A stretch of 64,000 nt of DNA from Pseudomonas sessilinigenes (GCF_003850565.1 NZ_CP027706.1:4774001-4838000), one strand, 5' to 3'. Shown: positions 1-9,681, numbered from the stretch's first letter. Program-made: numbers and translations. Notes: generated by a model not told the origin, from the letters alone.

Positions 1-657
1 ATCGTGGTAGCCAACCGGACCCTTGAACGCGCCAGCCAATTGGCGGAACAGTTCGGCGCCCACGCGGTGCTGCTCTCGGACATTCCCCAGGAACTGGTGC
101 ACAGCGATATCGTCATCAGTTCCACCGCCAGCCAATTGCCGATTCTTGGCAAGGGCGCGGTGGAAAGCGCCTTGAAGCTGCGCAAGCACAAGCCCATCTT
201 CATGGTGGACATCGCCGTTCCTCGTGACATCGAGCCAGAAGTCGGCGAGTTGGACGACGTTTACCTCTATACCGTCGATGATCTCCACGAAGTCGTCGCC
301 GAAAACCTCAAGAGCCGCCAGGGTGCGGCACTGGCTGCCGAAGAGCTGGTGAACATCGGCGCCGAGGATTTCATGGTGCGCCTGCGCGAGCTGGCGGCGG
401 TGGACGTGCTCAAGGCCTATCGTCAACAGAGCGAGCGCCTGCGCGACGAAGAACTGCAAAAGGCCCTGCGCATGCTGAACAATGGCAGCAGCGCCGAGGA
501 CGTGTTGGCCCAGCTAGCCCGCGGCCTGACCAATAAATTGCTGCACGCGCCGAGCGTGCAGTTGAAAAAGCTATCTGCCGAAGGCCGCCTCGATGCGCTG
601 GCCATGGCCCAAGAACTGTTTGCCCTCGGTGAGGGCTCTTCGGATAAAACCCCGTAA
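1..657 (+). CDS. hemA: Glutamyl-tRNA reductase, C-terminal part (5' end outside window)
   Basis: HemA reduces glutamyl-tRNA to glutamate-1-semialdehyde with NADPH, the first committed step of tetrapyrrole synthesis in the cytoplasm. The reading frame is open from base 1, so only the last 218 residues are visible; the full protein is usually about 420-430 aa. The visible part begins inside the NADPH-binding domain ([18 protein letters not shown]) and continues through [15 protein letters not shown] into the C-terminal helical dimerisation domain. The TAA stop shares its last A with the ATG of prfA, which implies translational coupling. The first in-frame GTG at base 4 is internal, not a start. 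Confidence 0.96.
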   Translation: MVVANRTLERASQLAEQFGAHAVLLSDIPQELVHSDIVISSTASQLPILGKGAVESALKLRKHKPIFMVDIAVPRDIEPEVGELDDVYLYTVDDLHEVVAENLKSRQGAALAAEELVNIGAEDFMVRLRELAAVDVLKAYRQQSERLRDEELQKALRMLNNGSSAEDVLAQLARGLTNKLLHAPSVQLKKLSAEGRLDALAMAQELFALGEGSSDKTP

Positions 658-1739
658 TGAAAGCGTCACTGCTCAGTAAGCTGGATATTCTCCAGGACCG
701 TTTCGAGGAACTGACCGCCCTGCTTGGCGATGCCGAGGTCATTTCCGATCAGGCCAAGTTCCGTGCCTACTCCAAGGAGTATGCGGAGGTCGAGCCGATC
801 GTGGCCGCCTACAAACAGGTGCTCAAGGTCCAGGCCGACCTGGAGGGCGCCCAGGCGCTGCTCAAGGACAACGATCCGGACCTGCGGGAGATGGCCGTCG
901 AGGAAGTTCGCGAGGCCAAGGACCAACTGGTCGAACTGGAGAGCAACCTGCAACGCATGTTGCTGCCCAAGGACCCCAACGATGGGCGCAACGTGTTCCT
1001 GGAAATTCGCGCCGGTACCGGTGGCGACGAAGCCGCGATCTTTTCCGGCGACTTGTTCCGCATGTATTCGCGTTATGCCGAGCGGCGTGGCTGGCGCCTG
1101 GAGATTCTCTCGGAAAACGAAGGCGAGCATGGCGGCTACAAGGAAATCATCGCTCGGGTCGAGGGTGAGAATGTCTACGGCAAGCTGAAATTCGAGTCTG
1201 GAGCGCATCGCGTGCAGCGAGTGCCCGCCACCGAATCCCAGGGCCGCATCCATACCTCCGCCTGCACCGTGGCCGTGCTGCCGGAGCCGGATGAACAGGA
1301 AGCCATCGAAATCAATCCGGCCGACCTGCGCATCGATACCTATCGGTCCTCCGGTGCGGGTGGCCAGCACGTCAACAAGACCGACTCGGCCATCCGTATT
1401 ACCCACATTCCATCGGGGATCGTGGTGGAGTGCCAGGAAGAGCGCTCCCAGCACAAGAACCGCGCGCGCGCCCTGGCCTGGCTGTCGGCCAAGCTCAACG
1501 ACCAGCAGGCCAGTGCTGCGGCCAGTGCCATTGCCAGCGAGCGCAAGCTGCTGGTGGGTTCGGGCGACCGCTCCGAGCGTATCCGTACCTACAACTTCCC
1601 ACAGGGCCGTGTTACCGACCACCGGGTCAACCTGACCCTGTACTCCCTGGATGAAATCATCGCCGGGGGGGTGGAGGCGGTGATCGAGCCGTTGCTGGCC
1701 GAGTACCAGGCCGATCAACTTGCGGCGTTGGGTGAGTAA
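657..1739 (+). CDS. prfA: Peptide chain release factor 1
   Basis: RF1 recognises UAA and UAG stop codons in the ribosomal A site and triggers release of the peptide. At 360 aa it has the normal length. The GGQ motif that reaches the peptidyl-transferase centre is present in [15 protein letters not shown], followed by the SQHKNR region typical of class I release factors. It overlaps hemA by one base and is followed directly by prmC, whose product methylates the GGQ glutamine; this order is widely conserved. Confidence 0.98.
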   Translation: MKASLLSKLDILQDRFEELTALLGDAEVISDQAKFRAYSKEYAEVEPIVAAYKQVLKVQADLEGAQALLKDNDPDLREMAVEEVREAKDQLVELESNLQRMLLPKDPNDGRNVFLEIRAGTGGDEAAIFSGDLFRMYSRYAERRGWRLEILSENEGEHGGYKEIIARVEGENVYGKLKFESGAHRVQRVPATESQGRIHTSACTVAVLPEPDEQEAIEINPADLRIDTYRSSGAGGQHVNKTDSAIRITHIPSGIVVECQEERSQHKNRARALAWLSAKLNDQQASAAASAIASERKLLVGSGDRSERIRTYNFPQGRVTDHRVNLTLYSLDEIIAGGVEAVIEPLLAEYQADQLAALGE

Positions 1740-2570
1740 ATGACCATCATCGCCAGCTTGCTGCGCGCCGCGCAATTGCCGGATTCACCCACGTCGCGAC
1801 TGGATGCCGAACTGCTCCTGGCCGCGGCCCTGGGCAAGTCCCGCAGCTTTCTTCACACCTGGCCCGAGCGCATCGTGCCCAGCGAAGCCGCCCTGCTGTT
1901 CGCCGAGTACCTGCAGCGGCGCCGCTCCGGTGAGCCCGTGGCCTATATTCTTGGCCAGCAGGGCTTCTGGAACCTCGACCTGGAAGTCGCGCCCCATACC
2001 CTGATCCCACGTCCTGATACCGAGCTGTTGGTGGAAACCGCATTGCAACTGCTGCCGGCAAGCCCGGCCCGGGTCCTGGACCTGGGGACTGGCAGCGGTG
2101 CCATTGCCCTGGCCCTGGCCAGCGAGCGCCCGGCCTGGAAGGTCACGGCAGTGGATCGAGTGCTGGAGGCCGTAGCCCTGGCCGAACGCAATCGCCAGCG
2201 CCTGCACCTGAACAATGTGACGGTGCTCAGCAGCCACTGGTTCGACTCCATCGATGGGCAGCGTTTCGAGCTGATTGTCAGCAACCCCCCGTACATTGCC
2301 GAGGCAGACCCGCACCTGATCGCTGGCGATGTGCGTTTCGAGCCGGAGAGTGCCCTGGTGGCGGGCAAGGATGGCCTGGACGATCTGCGCCTGATCGTGG
2401 CCCAGGCTCCCGAGCACCTGGTGGCCGGCGGCTGGCTGGTGCTCGAGCATGGCTACGACCAGGCGCCGGCGGTGCGTGAGTTGCTCGGCGCCCGAGGGTT
2501 CATCGACGTTCACAGCCGGGTCGACCTGGGTGGCCATGAGCGCATCAGCCTGGGATGCCTGCCGTGCTGA
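1740..2570 (+). CDS. prmC: Peptide chain release factor N5-glutamine methyltransferase
   Basis: PrmC (HemK) uses S-adenosylmethionine to methylate the glutamine of the GGQ motif in RF1 and RF2. The 276-aa protein has the family layout: an N-terminal helical domain, a SAM-binding glycine-rich loop VLDLGTGSGAIALALA, and the NPPY substrate-glutamine motif in IVSNPPYIAE. Its ATG follows the prfA stop codon without any gap and its 3' end overlaps moeB by 16 bases, so the five-gene run is one operon. Confidence 0.97.
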   Translation: MTIIASLLRAAQLPDSPTSRLDAELLLAAALGKSRSFLHTWPERIVPSEAALLFAEYLQRRRSGEPVAYILGQQGFWNLDLEVAPHTLIPRPDTELLVETALQLLPASPARVLDLGTGSGAIALALASERPAWKVTAVDRVLEAVALAERNRQRLHLNNVTVLSSHWFDSIDGQRFELIVSNPPYIAEADPHLIAGDVRFEPESALVAGKDGLDDLRLIVAQAPEHLVAGGWLVLEHGYDQAPAVRELLGARGFIDVHSRVDLGGHERISLGCLPC

Positions 2571-3319
2571 CCGACCAGGAGCTGTTGCGCTATAGCCGCC
2601 AGATCCTGTTGCAGCAGGTGGATATCGACGGTCAGTTGCGTCTCAAGCAAAGCCGCGTATTGATCGTCGGTCTCGGTGGCCTGGGGGCTCCAGTGGCGCT
2701 CTACCTGGCAGCGGCGGGCGTTGGCGAGTTGCATCTGGCGGATTTCGATACCGTGGACATGACCAACTTGCAGCGCCAGATCATTCACGACAGCACCACT
2801 GTCGGAGCGCTCAAGGTGGATTCGGCCATCAGCCGTCTCACGGCCCTCAACCCGGACATTCGCCTGGTACGTCACCCGTTGGCGCTGGATGAGGACACCC
2901 TGGCTGCGGCTGTGGCCGATGTTGACCTGGTACTGGACTGCTGTGACAACTTCAGCACCCGTGAAGCCGTGAATGCCGCTTGCGTGGCGGCCGGCAAGCC
3001 CCTGGTCAGTGGCGCGGCGATTCGCCTGGAAGGGCAATTGTCGGTGTTCGACCCGCGGCGTCCGGAGAGTCCTTGCTACCACTGCCTGTATGGGCACGGC
3101 AGTGAGGCCGAGCTGACCTGTAGCGAGGCCGGGGTCCTGGGGCCGCTGGTGGGGCTGGTGGGCAGCCTGCAAGCGCTGGAAGCCTTGAAGTTGCTGGCTG
3201 GTTTTGGCGAGCCACTGGTGGGGCGGCTGCTGCTGATCGACGCACTGGGCACACGCTTTCGCGAGCTGCGGGTCAAGCGCGATCCAGGCTGCAAGGTGTG
3301 CGGTGGCCTGCATGAGTGA
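2555..3319 (+). CDS. moeB: Molybdopterin-synthase adenylyltransferase / ThiF-HesA family
   Basis: MoeB adenylates the C-terminal glycine of MoaD so that it can be sulfurated for molybdopterin synthesis. The protein begins with the family signature [10 protein letters not shown], has the nucleotide-binding GLGGLG loop, the conserved DNLQRQ-like segment (DMTNLQRQI), and two CxxC pairs (CYHC and CKVC) that bind structural zinc. Length is 254 aa against about 249 in E. coli. The ATG at 2555 lies inside prmC; a GTG at 2564 is an alternative start. ThiF would be the other candidate, but overall similarity is to MoeB. Confidence 0.9.
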   Translation: MPAVLTDQELLRYSRQILLQQVDIDGQLRLKQSRVLIVGLGGLGAPVALYLAAAGVGELHLADFDTVDMTNLQRQIIHDSTTVGALKVDSAISRLTALNPDIRLVRHPLALDEDTLAAAVADVDLVLDCCDNFSTREAVNAACVAAGKPLVSGAAIRLEGQLSVFDPRRPESPCYHCLYGHGSEAELTCSEAGVLGPLVGLVGSLQALEALKLLAGFGEPLVGRLLLIDALGTRFRELRVKRDPGCKVCGGLHE

Positions 3320-4103
3320 GGCGCCGGTTGCGGTCTTCGATTCCGGCGTGGGTGGCCTCTCCGTCCTGGCGGAGATCCAGCGCCTGCTGCCCAATGAGTC
3401 TCTGCTGTATTTAGGCGACTGTGGGTACATCCCCTACGGCGAGAAAACCCCCGAGTTCATCCGCCAGCGTTGCACGCTGATGGCGCGCTTCTTCCGCGAG
3501 CAGGGTGCCAAGGCCCTGGTGCTGGCCTGCAATACCGCCACCGTGGCGGCGGTAGCCGAGTTGCGCCGGGATTTTCCCGACTGGCCCATCGTCGGCATGG
3601 AGCCTGCAGTCAAGCCGGCTGCGGCGGCAACCCGCAGTGGCGTGGTCGGGGTCCTGGCAACTACCGGGACTTTGCAAAGTGCCAAGTTCGCCGCCTTGCT
3701 CGATCGTTTTGCCGCCGATGTAAAAGTCGTCACCCAACCTTGCCCAGGGTTGGTGGAGATGATCGAGAATGGGGATCTGCACAGCGATGCCCTGTGCCAG
3801 TTGTTGCAGGGGTATGTCGAGCCGCTGCTGGCGGCCGGTTGCGACACCATCATCCTGGGGTGCACCCACTATCCCTTTCTCAAGCCGGTGCTGGTGCGGA
3901 TGCTGGGGCAACACATCAGCCTGATCGATACCGGGGCCGCGGTAGCGCGTCAGCTCCAGCGCCTGCTGGACGAAGCGGGCCTGCGCGCGCAAGGGCCAGC
4001 CGGCGAAACCCGGTTCTGGACGAGCGGCAATGTGCCGCACTTTGCCCAAGTGCTGCCCATCCTGTGGCAAAAATCCGTTAGTGTGCATCCTTTCGATTTG
4101 TGA
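3312..4103 (+). CDS. murI: Glutamate racemase
   Basis: MurI interconverts L- and D-glutamate and supplies D-Glu for peptidoglycan. The start is ATG 3312, which overlaps the moeB stop and gives [19 protein letters not shown], the standard N-terminus; the in-frame GTG at 3303 is less likely. The two catalytic cysteines are visible in LACNTATV and LGCTHYPF. Length is 263 aa. It is the last gene of the hemA-murI operon. Confidence 0.97.
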   Translation: MSEAPVAVFDSGVGGLSVLAEIQRLLPNESLLYLGDCGYIPYGEKTPEFIRQRCTLMARFFREQGAKALVLACNTATVAAVAELRRDFPDWPIVGMEPAVKPAAAATRSGVVGVLATTGTLQSAKFAALLDRFAADVKVVTQPCPGLVEMIENGDLHSDALCQLLQGYVEPLLAAGCDTIILGCTHYPFLKPVLVRMLGQHISLIDTGAAVARQLQRLLDEAGLRAQGPAGETRFWTSGNVPHFAQVLPILWQKSVSVHPFDL

Positions 4104-4217
4104 AAAAAACGTGAAACCCTATCGTTTGCGCTGAACTTCTGGCTCGGCGCGGACTTCTATAGCCTGTCTACAGGGTTGTATAAAAACGTTCAAAATCATT
4201 CAAAAAGGATGTTCCTG

Positions 4218-4736
4218 ATGAAGCGAGTGTTTTGTCTGGCCGCGCTTGCGGCTGCGTTGTTGGGGCAAAGTGTTTCCGCACAGGCGGCGGGGGTCGAATT
4301 CTCCGTAGGACAGACCGGGGACTCGACGCAAACCTATCGGCTAGGCATGCAATTGGATTGGGACAAGAGCTGGCTGCAAAGCGATGTCGGTCGCCTGACC
4401 GGCTATTGGAGCGGCGCCTACACCTATTGGAATGGTGACAAGAAGTCGAGCAACCATAGCCTGTCGTTCTCCCCGGTGCTGGTCTACGAGTTCGCAGCAG
4501 GCAGCGTCAAACCCTACGTCGAGGCGGGAATTGGCATAGCGGCCTTCGCTCATACCCAAGTGGAAGACAACAAGCTGGGCTCGGCCTTCCAGTTCGAGGA
4601 TCGCATCGGCTTCGGCCTGCGCTTTGCCGGGGGCCATGAGGTCGGCATTCGCGCCACGCATTACTCCAACGCTGGCTTGCGCTCCCCCAACGACGGGGTC
4701 GAGAGCTACGCCCTGCACTACACCATGCCGCTCTGA
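4218..4736 (+). CDS. pagL: Lipid A 3-O-deacylase PagL
   Basis: PagL is an outer-membrane esterase that removes the 3-O-linked acyl chain from lipid A and so remodels LPS. The start chosen is ATG 4218, preceded by AAGGA; it gives a 172-aa precursor with a signal peptide that ends near SVSAQA (residues 16-23). The mature part alternates like a small beta barrel and ends in an aromatic residue cluster. The catalytic triad is clear: His148 and Ser150 in THYSNAGL and Glu162 in GVESY, at nearly the same positions as in P. aeruginosa PagL. It stands alone after murI and converges on the YkgJ-type gene. Confidence 0.9.
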   Translation: MKRVFCLAALAAALLGQSVSAQAAGVEFSVGQTGDSTQTYRLGMQLDWDKSWLQSDVGRLTGYWSGAYTYWNGDKKSSNHSLSFSPVLVYEFAAGSVKPYVEAGIGIAAFAHTQVEDNKLGSAFQFEDRIGFGLRFAGGHEVGIRATHYSNAGLRSPNDGVESYALHYTMPL

Positions 4737-4743
4737 CCAAGGC

Positions 4744-5049
4744 TCAGCGATACGCCGTGGCGATACCCCGGCGTTCGCTCAGGCAATCGGCCTCGCCCAA
4801 TTCGAATTCGCGGCAGATCAAGGGGCGCAGCTCATAGATCGTGCAACGCATGCTGTCGCGATCCAGAGCTGCGCACCAGCCATCATCCAGGCGGCGCATC
4901 ACCTCGCCTCCCCAGTCGTCGGTATCGATAAAGCGCTCGGGCACCCCGGTATCGGTGATCAGCATCACTTCCAGCTGGCAGCAGCAGGCGGCGCAGGTCG
5001 AGCAACTGATGGCGGGTTCGGCGATGGGGGTAACGGGGATGGTGGTCAT
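4744..5049 (-). CDS. YkgJ/YcgN-type cysteine-cluster protein
   Basis: This 101-aa protein has the CxxCxxCC cluster (CSTCAACCC) followed by spaced cysteines (WCAALD, CTIYELRPLIC, ADC), the pattern of the YkgJ/CxxCxxCC family, which is thought to bind zinc or an Fe-S cluster. Its biochemical role is not known. I chose the internal ATG at 5049 (MTTIPVTP); the longer frame to 5100 adds an unlikely N-terminus. It is the last gene of the minus-strand photolyase operon, 54 bases after the DUF2878 gene, so it may also have its own expression. It faces pagL with only 7 bases between the stops. Confidence 0.8.
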   Translation of the reverse strand: MTTIPVTPIAEPAISCSTCAACCCQLEVMLITDTGVPERFIDTDDWGGEVMRRLDDGWCAALDRDSMRCTIYELRPLICREFELGEADCLSERRGIATAYR

Positions 5050-5103
5050 AGGCGCGCAGTGTAAGGCAGTGGGGCCTGGCTGTGTGAAAGCCCTGACCAA
5101 CGC

Positions 5104-5613
5104 TCAGCCTTCGGTGGCCAGTGGTGGAGCCTCGGGGGCCACTCGTGCCAACACGTGCAGCAGCGGCAACAGCAGGGCCCAGAGCACTCCCAGCCCGATC
5201 GGCCCTGTTCCGTAGGGAAAGCTCACGCCGGCCAGGCGCCCCCCTGCGTAGTAGGACAGCGGACCTGCCAGCGCTCCCAGCAGGCAGGCTCGCCACCAGG
5301 GGCGGGCACTCCAGGCCAGGCCGTGGCGCAAGGTGCTGGCCAGAAGGACCCAGAGCAGCATCAGCCAGAAGGGAATCAATAGACTGACTTGCTGGAACTG
5401 AAACACCCCCAGCCAATTCAGGAAGCTGTCCAGGGTGATGCCGATCAGGGCAATGCCGAGCATCATCGGGCCTTCGTCGCCCCAGCGGCCGACCCAGCGA
5501 AAGTGCGCCAGTACGATCACCACTCCAAGCAATAGCCACAGGCTGTCGCCACTGAGTACGCAGGTGAACCAGCCCAGCTGGAACAACAGGGCATTGAGCA
5601 GTTGCCTAGGCAT
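5104..5613 (-). CDS. DUF2878 integral membrane protein
   Basis: This 169-aa protein is almost entirely hydrophobic, with about five to six predicted membrane spans (for example LWLLLGVVIVLAHF and FWLMLLWVLLAST). It fits DUF2878, a family found beside Cfa-like methyltransferases in bacterial photo-oxidative stress clusters. It has no assigned activity; it could be a membrane partner of the lipid-modifying enzymes upstream. Its ATG overlaps the end of the Cfa-like gene by 8 bases. Confidence 0.8.
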   Translation of the reverse strand: MPRQLLNALLFQLGWFTCVLSGDSLWLLLGVVIVLAHFRWVGRWGDEGPMMLGIALIGITLDSFLNWLGVFQFQQVSLLIPFWLMLLWVLLASTLRHGLAWSARPWWRACLLGALAGPLSYYAGGRLAGVSFPYGTGPIGLGVLWALLLPLLHVLARVAPEAPPLATEG

Positions 5614-6877
5614 CGAGGCGCCCCAGCAGGGGCTGTGGCGCCGCAGCGGGTTTGGCCAGCAGCAGTTGCGCGGTGCCGATGGCGCGCTCCAGGAAGCCGC
5701 CTTCGCAGTAGCACAGGTAGAACTCCCAGAGCCGCAGGAAATAGGGGTCGTAGCCCAGCTCGCCCAGGCGGCCGTGGGCGCGGCGGAAGTTCTCGTGCCA
5801 CAGGCGCAGGGTCCGGGCGTAGTGCAGGCCGAAGTCTTCCATGTGCAGCAGGTTCATGTCGGTGTCGCGACTGACCACCTCGAGCATTTTCTGCACGCAG
5901 GGCAGGGCGCCACCGGGGAAGATGTAGCGCTGGATGAAGTCCACGCCGTTCTTCGCCTGCTCGTAGCGCTGGTCGCGAATGGTGATGGCCTGCAGCAGCA
6001 TCAGGCCGTTGCTCTTGAGTAAGCGTGCGCATTGCTTGAAGTAAGTGGGCAGGAAGCGGTGGCCCACGGCTTCGATCATTTCGATCGACACCAGCTTGTC
6101 GTACTGGCCGCGCAGGTCGCGGTAATCCTCCAGCAGCAGGGTCACCCGGTCCTGCAAGCCGGCGGCGTCGATCCGCTGCCGGGTGTAGGCGAACTGTTCC
6201 CTGGACAGGGTCGTGGTGGTGACCCGGCAGCCATAGTGCTGCGCGGCATACAGGGCCATGCTGCCCCAGCCGGTGCCGATTTCCAGCAGGTGGTCCTCGG
6301 GAGTGAGCGCCAGCTTCTGGCAGATGCACTGCAGCTTGTTCAACTGGGCCTGCTCCAGGCTGTCCTCGGCACTGCGAAACTGCGCGGCGGAATACATCAT
6401 GGTGGGATCGAGGAACTGCTCGAACAGCTCATTGCCCAGGTCGTAGTGGGCGGCGATGTTTTTCTGCGAACCCTTGCGGGTGTTGCGGTTGAGCCAGTGC
6501 AGGCCGCGAACCAGCGGCCGGCCGAGCCTGGCCAGGCCGCCTTCCATGGCGTCCAGCACTTCCAGGTTGCTGACGAACACGCGGATGACCGCTGTCAGGT
6601 CCGGGGTGCTCCAGTAGCCATGGATGAAGGCTTCGCCGGCACCGATGGAGCCGCTGCTGGCCACCAAGCCCCAGGCGCTGCTGTCATGGACGTGGATTTC
6701 TCCCTGCAGGGCGCCGTCGCTGCTGCCGAACACCCGTCGCTCGCCATCTTCGTAGACCACCAACTGGCCGTGCCGAAGTTGCGCCAGTTGCCGCAGCACG
6801 CCACGGCGCAACAGGTTGGCGGTGAGGCCGTGAGTGCTGAACAGAGTGGTTTTGGCCGAGACGCTAGAGGATTTCAT
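5606..6877 (-). CDS. Cyclopropane-fatty-acyl-phospholipid synthase-like SAM methyltransferase
   Basis: This 423-aa member of the Cfa family transfers a methylene or methyl group from SAM to unsaturated acyl chains of membrane phospholipids. The SAM loop is LLEIGTGWGSMALYAA (residues 197-212) and the C-terminus has the family motif LRLWEFYLCYCEGGF. Compared with E. coli Cfa, the bicarbonate-binding Cys139 is replaced by Ala164 (MYSAAQF) and His266 by Gln296 (LLQAIT), while the Glu239 equivalent (Glu269, MIEAVG) is kept. It may therefore methylate without making a cyclopropane. The start is ATG 6877, overlapping the DUF1365 gene by 14 bases; a longer frame to 6922 is unlikely. It is one step of the operon that carries phrB. 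Confidence 0.85.
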   Translation of the reverse strand: MKSSSVSAKTTLFSTHGLTANLLRRGVLRQLAQLRHGQLVVYEDGERRVFGSSDGALQGEIHVHDSSAWGLVASSGSIGAGEAFIHGYWSTPDLTAVIRVFVSNLEVLDAMEGGLARLGRPLVRGLHWLNRNTRKGSQKNIAAHYDLGNELFEQFLDPTMMYSAAQFRSAEDSLEQAQLNKLQCICQKLALTPEDHLLEIGTGWGSMALYAAQHYGCRVTTTTLSREQFAYTRQRIDAAGLQDRVTLLLEDYRDLRGQYDKLVSIEMIEAVGHRFLPTYFKQCARLLKSNGLMLLQAITIRDQRYEQAKNGVDFIQRYIFPGGALPCVQKMLEVVSRDTDMNLLHMEDFGLHYARTLRLWHENFRRAHGRLGELGYDPYFLRLWEFYLCYCEGGFLERAIGTAQLLLAKPAAAPQPLLGRLDA

Positions 6878-7670
6878 GGCGGCGATCCTTGGGTGGTACA
6901 GCGGCGGTGCGAAAGGTGCCAACGGCGGCCTGATGGGGAAAAAAACGCAGGCCCTTGGCGGCCAGGAGCAAGGCCTGCCAGTAGATCGCCAGGCAGGTTT
7001 TGGCGGTCATCCACGGAAAGCGCCGCAGATACTGGTGCAGGCTGCGGCGATCCAGGGCCTGGCGTTGCAGGTTGAGGGTGGCGTCGAACAACTTGAGCTC
7101 ACCCTGCCAGTCGGCCATGTGTACGCCCAGGCGTTCGCCGGGGAGGCTGAAGCTCATGCGGTACTCAAGGTCCCGGGGCAGGAACGGCGATACGTGAAAG
7201 GCCTTGGCCACGGCGAAGTGCTGGTGCTCGGGAGCGTCGGCGCTGGCCGGCAGCACATAGTGATAGCGCTCGCGCCAGGGGGTATTGCTGACCTCGCAGA
7301 GAATCGCCGCCAGTTGCCCGTCGGCCTCGTAGCAGTAGAAGAAGCTCACCGGGTTGAAGGCCAGGCCCCAGCTGCGCGCCTGGGTCAGCAGGCATATTTT
7401 GCCGCTCGGTGCATGGCCGATGGCCGCGGCCACCTGCTGGCGTACGGCGTCGATCAGGTCCATGCCCCGGCTGGTGAAGGCCGGCAGGTAGTCGCCTTGA
7501 CGAAAGGCGAAGGGCGCGAAGCGGCTCCGGCCAGCCAGGGGTGAGAGGCCCAGCACCGCGTCCTGTTCCTCCAGGTTCAGGTACAGCAAGCCGATCCGGT
7601 AGCGGAAGGCGTGGCCCTTGGGGGCGAAGCGCCGGTGGCTGATCCAGCCGCTGTACAGGGCGCTGTTCAC
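6864..7670 (-). CDS. DUF1365 family protein
   Basis: This 268-aa protein is a full-length DUF1365 member, seen in the N-terminal ALYSGWISHRRFAPKGHAF and in FNPVSFFYCYEADG, a hallmark of the family. DUF1365 proteins are almost always next to Cfa-like enzymes and are linked to modification of unsaturated fatty acids, but I know of no proven reaction to give this one. It starts with GTG 7670, which overlaps the stop of the upstream FAD oxidoreductase as GTGA. Confidence 0.85.
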   Translation of the reverse strand: MNSALYSGWISHRRFAPKGHAFRYRIGLLYLNLEEQDAVLGLSPLAGRSRFAPFAFRQGDYLPAFTSRGMDLIDAVRQQVAAAIGHAPSGKICLLTQARSWGLAFNPVSFFYCYEADGQLAAILCEVSNTPWRERYHYVLPASADAPEHQHFAVAKAFHVSPFLPRDLEYRMSFSLPGERLGVHMADWQGELKLFDATLNLQRQALDRRSLHQYLRRFPWMTAKTCLAIYWQALLLAAKGLRFFPHQAAVGTFRTAAVPPKDRRHEIL

Positions 7671-8914
7671 AGTTGCTCCCCGAAGGCCTGGGCCACTCGC
7701 AGGGCGCTGACCACGCCATCCTCATGGAAACCGTTGGCCCAGTAGGCACCGCAGTAGAAGCTGTGGCGGGCGCCTTGCAGTTCGCTCCAGCGCGCTTGCG
7801 CGGCCACCGCCCCCAGGCTGTATTGCGGATGGGCATAGGTGTAGCGGGCGAGAACGTTCGATGGATCGATGGCCGCGCTCTGGTTGAGGCTGACGCAGAA
7901 GGTGGTACTGCTCTGCAGGCCCTGGAGAATGTTCATGTCGTAGGTCACGGCGGCGGCCTTCTCGGCGCTGGCGTCGAGGCGATAGTTCCAACTGGCCCAG
8001 GCCAGGCGGCGGCGCGGCAGCAGTCGGATATCGGTGTGCAGCACCACGTCGTTGTCGGCGAAGGGCAGCGCCTGGAGGATGTCCTGTTCGGCGCGGCTCG
8101 GGCTGGCCAGCAGCCGCAGGGCCTGGTCGCTGTGGCAGGCGAACACCACCTTGTCGAAGCGCTCGCTGCCAGCGGCGCTGTGGATCACCACGCCGAGTTC
8201 GTCGCGCTCGACCCTTTGCACCGGGCAGCCCAGGCGGATGCGCTCGTGAAACGAGGCCGTCAGTGGTTCGATGTAGCGGCTTGAGCCGCCTTCGATCACG
8301 TACCACTGGGGGCGGTTGTTCACCGACAGCAAGCCGTGGTTCTTGAAGAAACGAACAAAGAACTGCAGGGGGAAATCGAGCATCTGCCCCTGTGACATCG
8401 ACCAGATCGCCGAACCCATGGGCACGATGTAGTGCTGGATGAAGCGCTCGCCGTAGCCCTGGTCCTTCAGGTAATCACCGAGGGTGGTCGAGGCCGAGAT
8501 CCGCTGGTTTTGCAGGTCGAGCAGTGCGTGTTGGTTGAAGCGCAGGATGTCCCGCAGCATGCCCCAGAACCCTGGTGACAGCAGGTTGCGCCGCTGGGCG
8601 AACAGACTGTTGAGGTTGTTGCCGTTGTACTCCAGGCCCGTGGCTGGATCGCACACCGAGAAGCTCATTTCGGTGGCTTTGAATTTGACGCCGATCTGCC
8701 CCAGCAGGCGGATGAAATGGGGGTAGGTCCAGTCGTTGAAGACGATGAAACCGGTGTCCACGGCTTGGGTCTCGCCGTTGAGGCTGACCTGCACGGTATG
8801 GGTGTGACCGCCGATCCAGCTGCCAGCCTCGTAGACCTGGAGGTCATGACGACGGTTCAGGAGGTAGGCGCAGGTCAGGCCGGCGATTCCGCTACCGATG
8901 ATGGCGATTTTCAT
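7667..8914 (-). CDS. NAD(P)/FAD-dependent amine-oxidase-family oxidoreductase
   Basis: This 415-aa flavoprotein begins with the dinucleotide-binding motif IAIIGSGIAGLTCAYLL and continues with YEAGSWIGGHTHTV, the pattern of the amine oxidase/phytoene-desaturase superfamily. Homologues lie beside DUF1365 and Cfa-like genes and are thought to desaturate or oxidise the methylated acyl chain; this role is an inference from context. Both ends overlap neighbouring genes by 4 bases (ATGA at the start, GTGA at the end), so it is translationally coupled within the operon. Confidence 0.87.
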   Translation of the reverse strand: MKIAIIGSGIAGLTCAYLLNRRHDLQVYEAGSWIGGHTHTVQVSLNGETQAVDTGFIVFNDWTYPHFIRLLGQIGVKFKATEMSFSVCDPATGLEYNGNNLNSLFAQRRNLLSPGFWGMLRDILRFNQHALLDLQNQRISASTTLGDYLKDQGYGERFIQHYIVPMGSAIWSMSQGQMLDFPLQFFVRFFKNHGLLSVNNRPQWYVIEGGSSRYIEPLTASFHERIRLGCPVQRVERDELGVVIHSAAGSERFDKVVFACHSDQALRLLASPSRAEQDILQALPFADNDVVLHTDIRLLPRRRLAWASWNYRLDASAEKAAAVTYDMNILQGLQSSTTFCVSLNQSAAIDPSNVLARYTYAHPQYSLGAVAAQARWSELQGARHSFYCGAYWANGFHEDGVVSALRVAQAFGEQL

Positions 8915-9681
8915 GGGGCATTCCCTGCGTGGGCCAGGCGTTTGGCGAGGGCCAGTTGCAGGCGGCCGGGCAGCCAGGAAAGCAGCTTGAGCGCGAAGAT
9001 GAACGGGGCGGGGAACGCGATCTCCAGATCCCGGCGGGGCAGGCGCTTGTGGATATGCCGAGCGGCCTTCCGGGCGCTCCAGCGCATGGGCATGGTGAAA
9101 TCGTTGCGTGCGGTCAGCGGCGTGTCGACAAAGCCCGGGCTGACCAGGGTCACGTCGATGCCTTCGGCAGCCAGGTCGATGCGCAGGGACTGCAGCAGGT
9201 AGCGCAGCGCCGCCTTGGAGGCGCCGTAGGCACCGGCCCGGGGCAGAGCCAGATAGGTCACCGAGCTGGCCACACCCACCAGGTGCGGGTGATTGCCGGC
9301 GCGCAACAACGGCAGTGCGGCTTCGATGCAGTAGCCGACGGCCAGCAGGTTGGTGTTCAGTACCCGTTCGATCAGCGCTGAGTCGAATTGCTGCACCTCG
9401 ATGTACTCGCAGGTCCCGGCATTCAGGATCACGCTGTCCAGAGCGCCCCAGGCCTGGGCGATGCGCTTGCCGATTTCGCGCACCTGCAAGGCGTCGCCAA
9501 GGTCGCCCGGCACCACCAGCACCCGGCCCGGGTAGCGCTGGGCCAGGGCCTCCAGCGGCTCGCGCGAGCGGGCGCTGAGCGCCACCTGGGCACCGGCTCC
9601 GAGCAGCTCTTCGGCCAGCGCTGCGCCGATGCCGCTGCCGGCGCCGGTGAGCCAGATCCGCCTTGGCATGGCCGGGTTCAT
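8911..9681 (-). CDS. SDR family NAD(P)-dependent oxidoreductase
   Basis: This 256-aa short-chain dehydrogenase has the TGAGSGIG cofactor loop near the N-terminus, an NAG-type motif (LNAGTC), and the catalytic Tyr-Lys pair in YGASKAAL with the preceding serine in VASSVTYL. The substrate is unknown. The start at ATG 9681 overlaps the stop of the NTF2-like gene as ATGA, which supports this start over the ATG four codons later. SDRs occupy this position in related Cfa/DUF1365 clusters. Confidence 0.87.
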   Translation of the reverse strand: MNPAMPRRIWLTGAGSGIGAALAEELLGAGAQVALSARSREPLEALAQRYPGRVLVVPGDLGDALQVREIGKRIAQAWGALDSVILNAGTCEYIEVQQFDSALIERVLNTNLLAVGYCIEAALPLLRAGNHPHLVGVASSVTYLALPRAGAYGASKAALRYLLQSLRIDLAAEGIDVTLVSPGFVDTPLTARNDFTMPMRWSARKAARHIHKRLPRRDLEIAFPAPFIFALKLLSWLPGRLQLALAKRLAHAGNAP

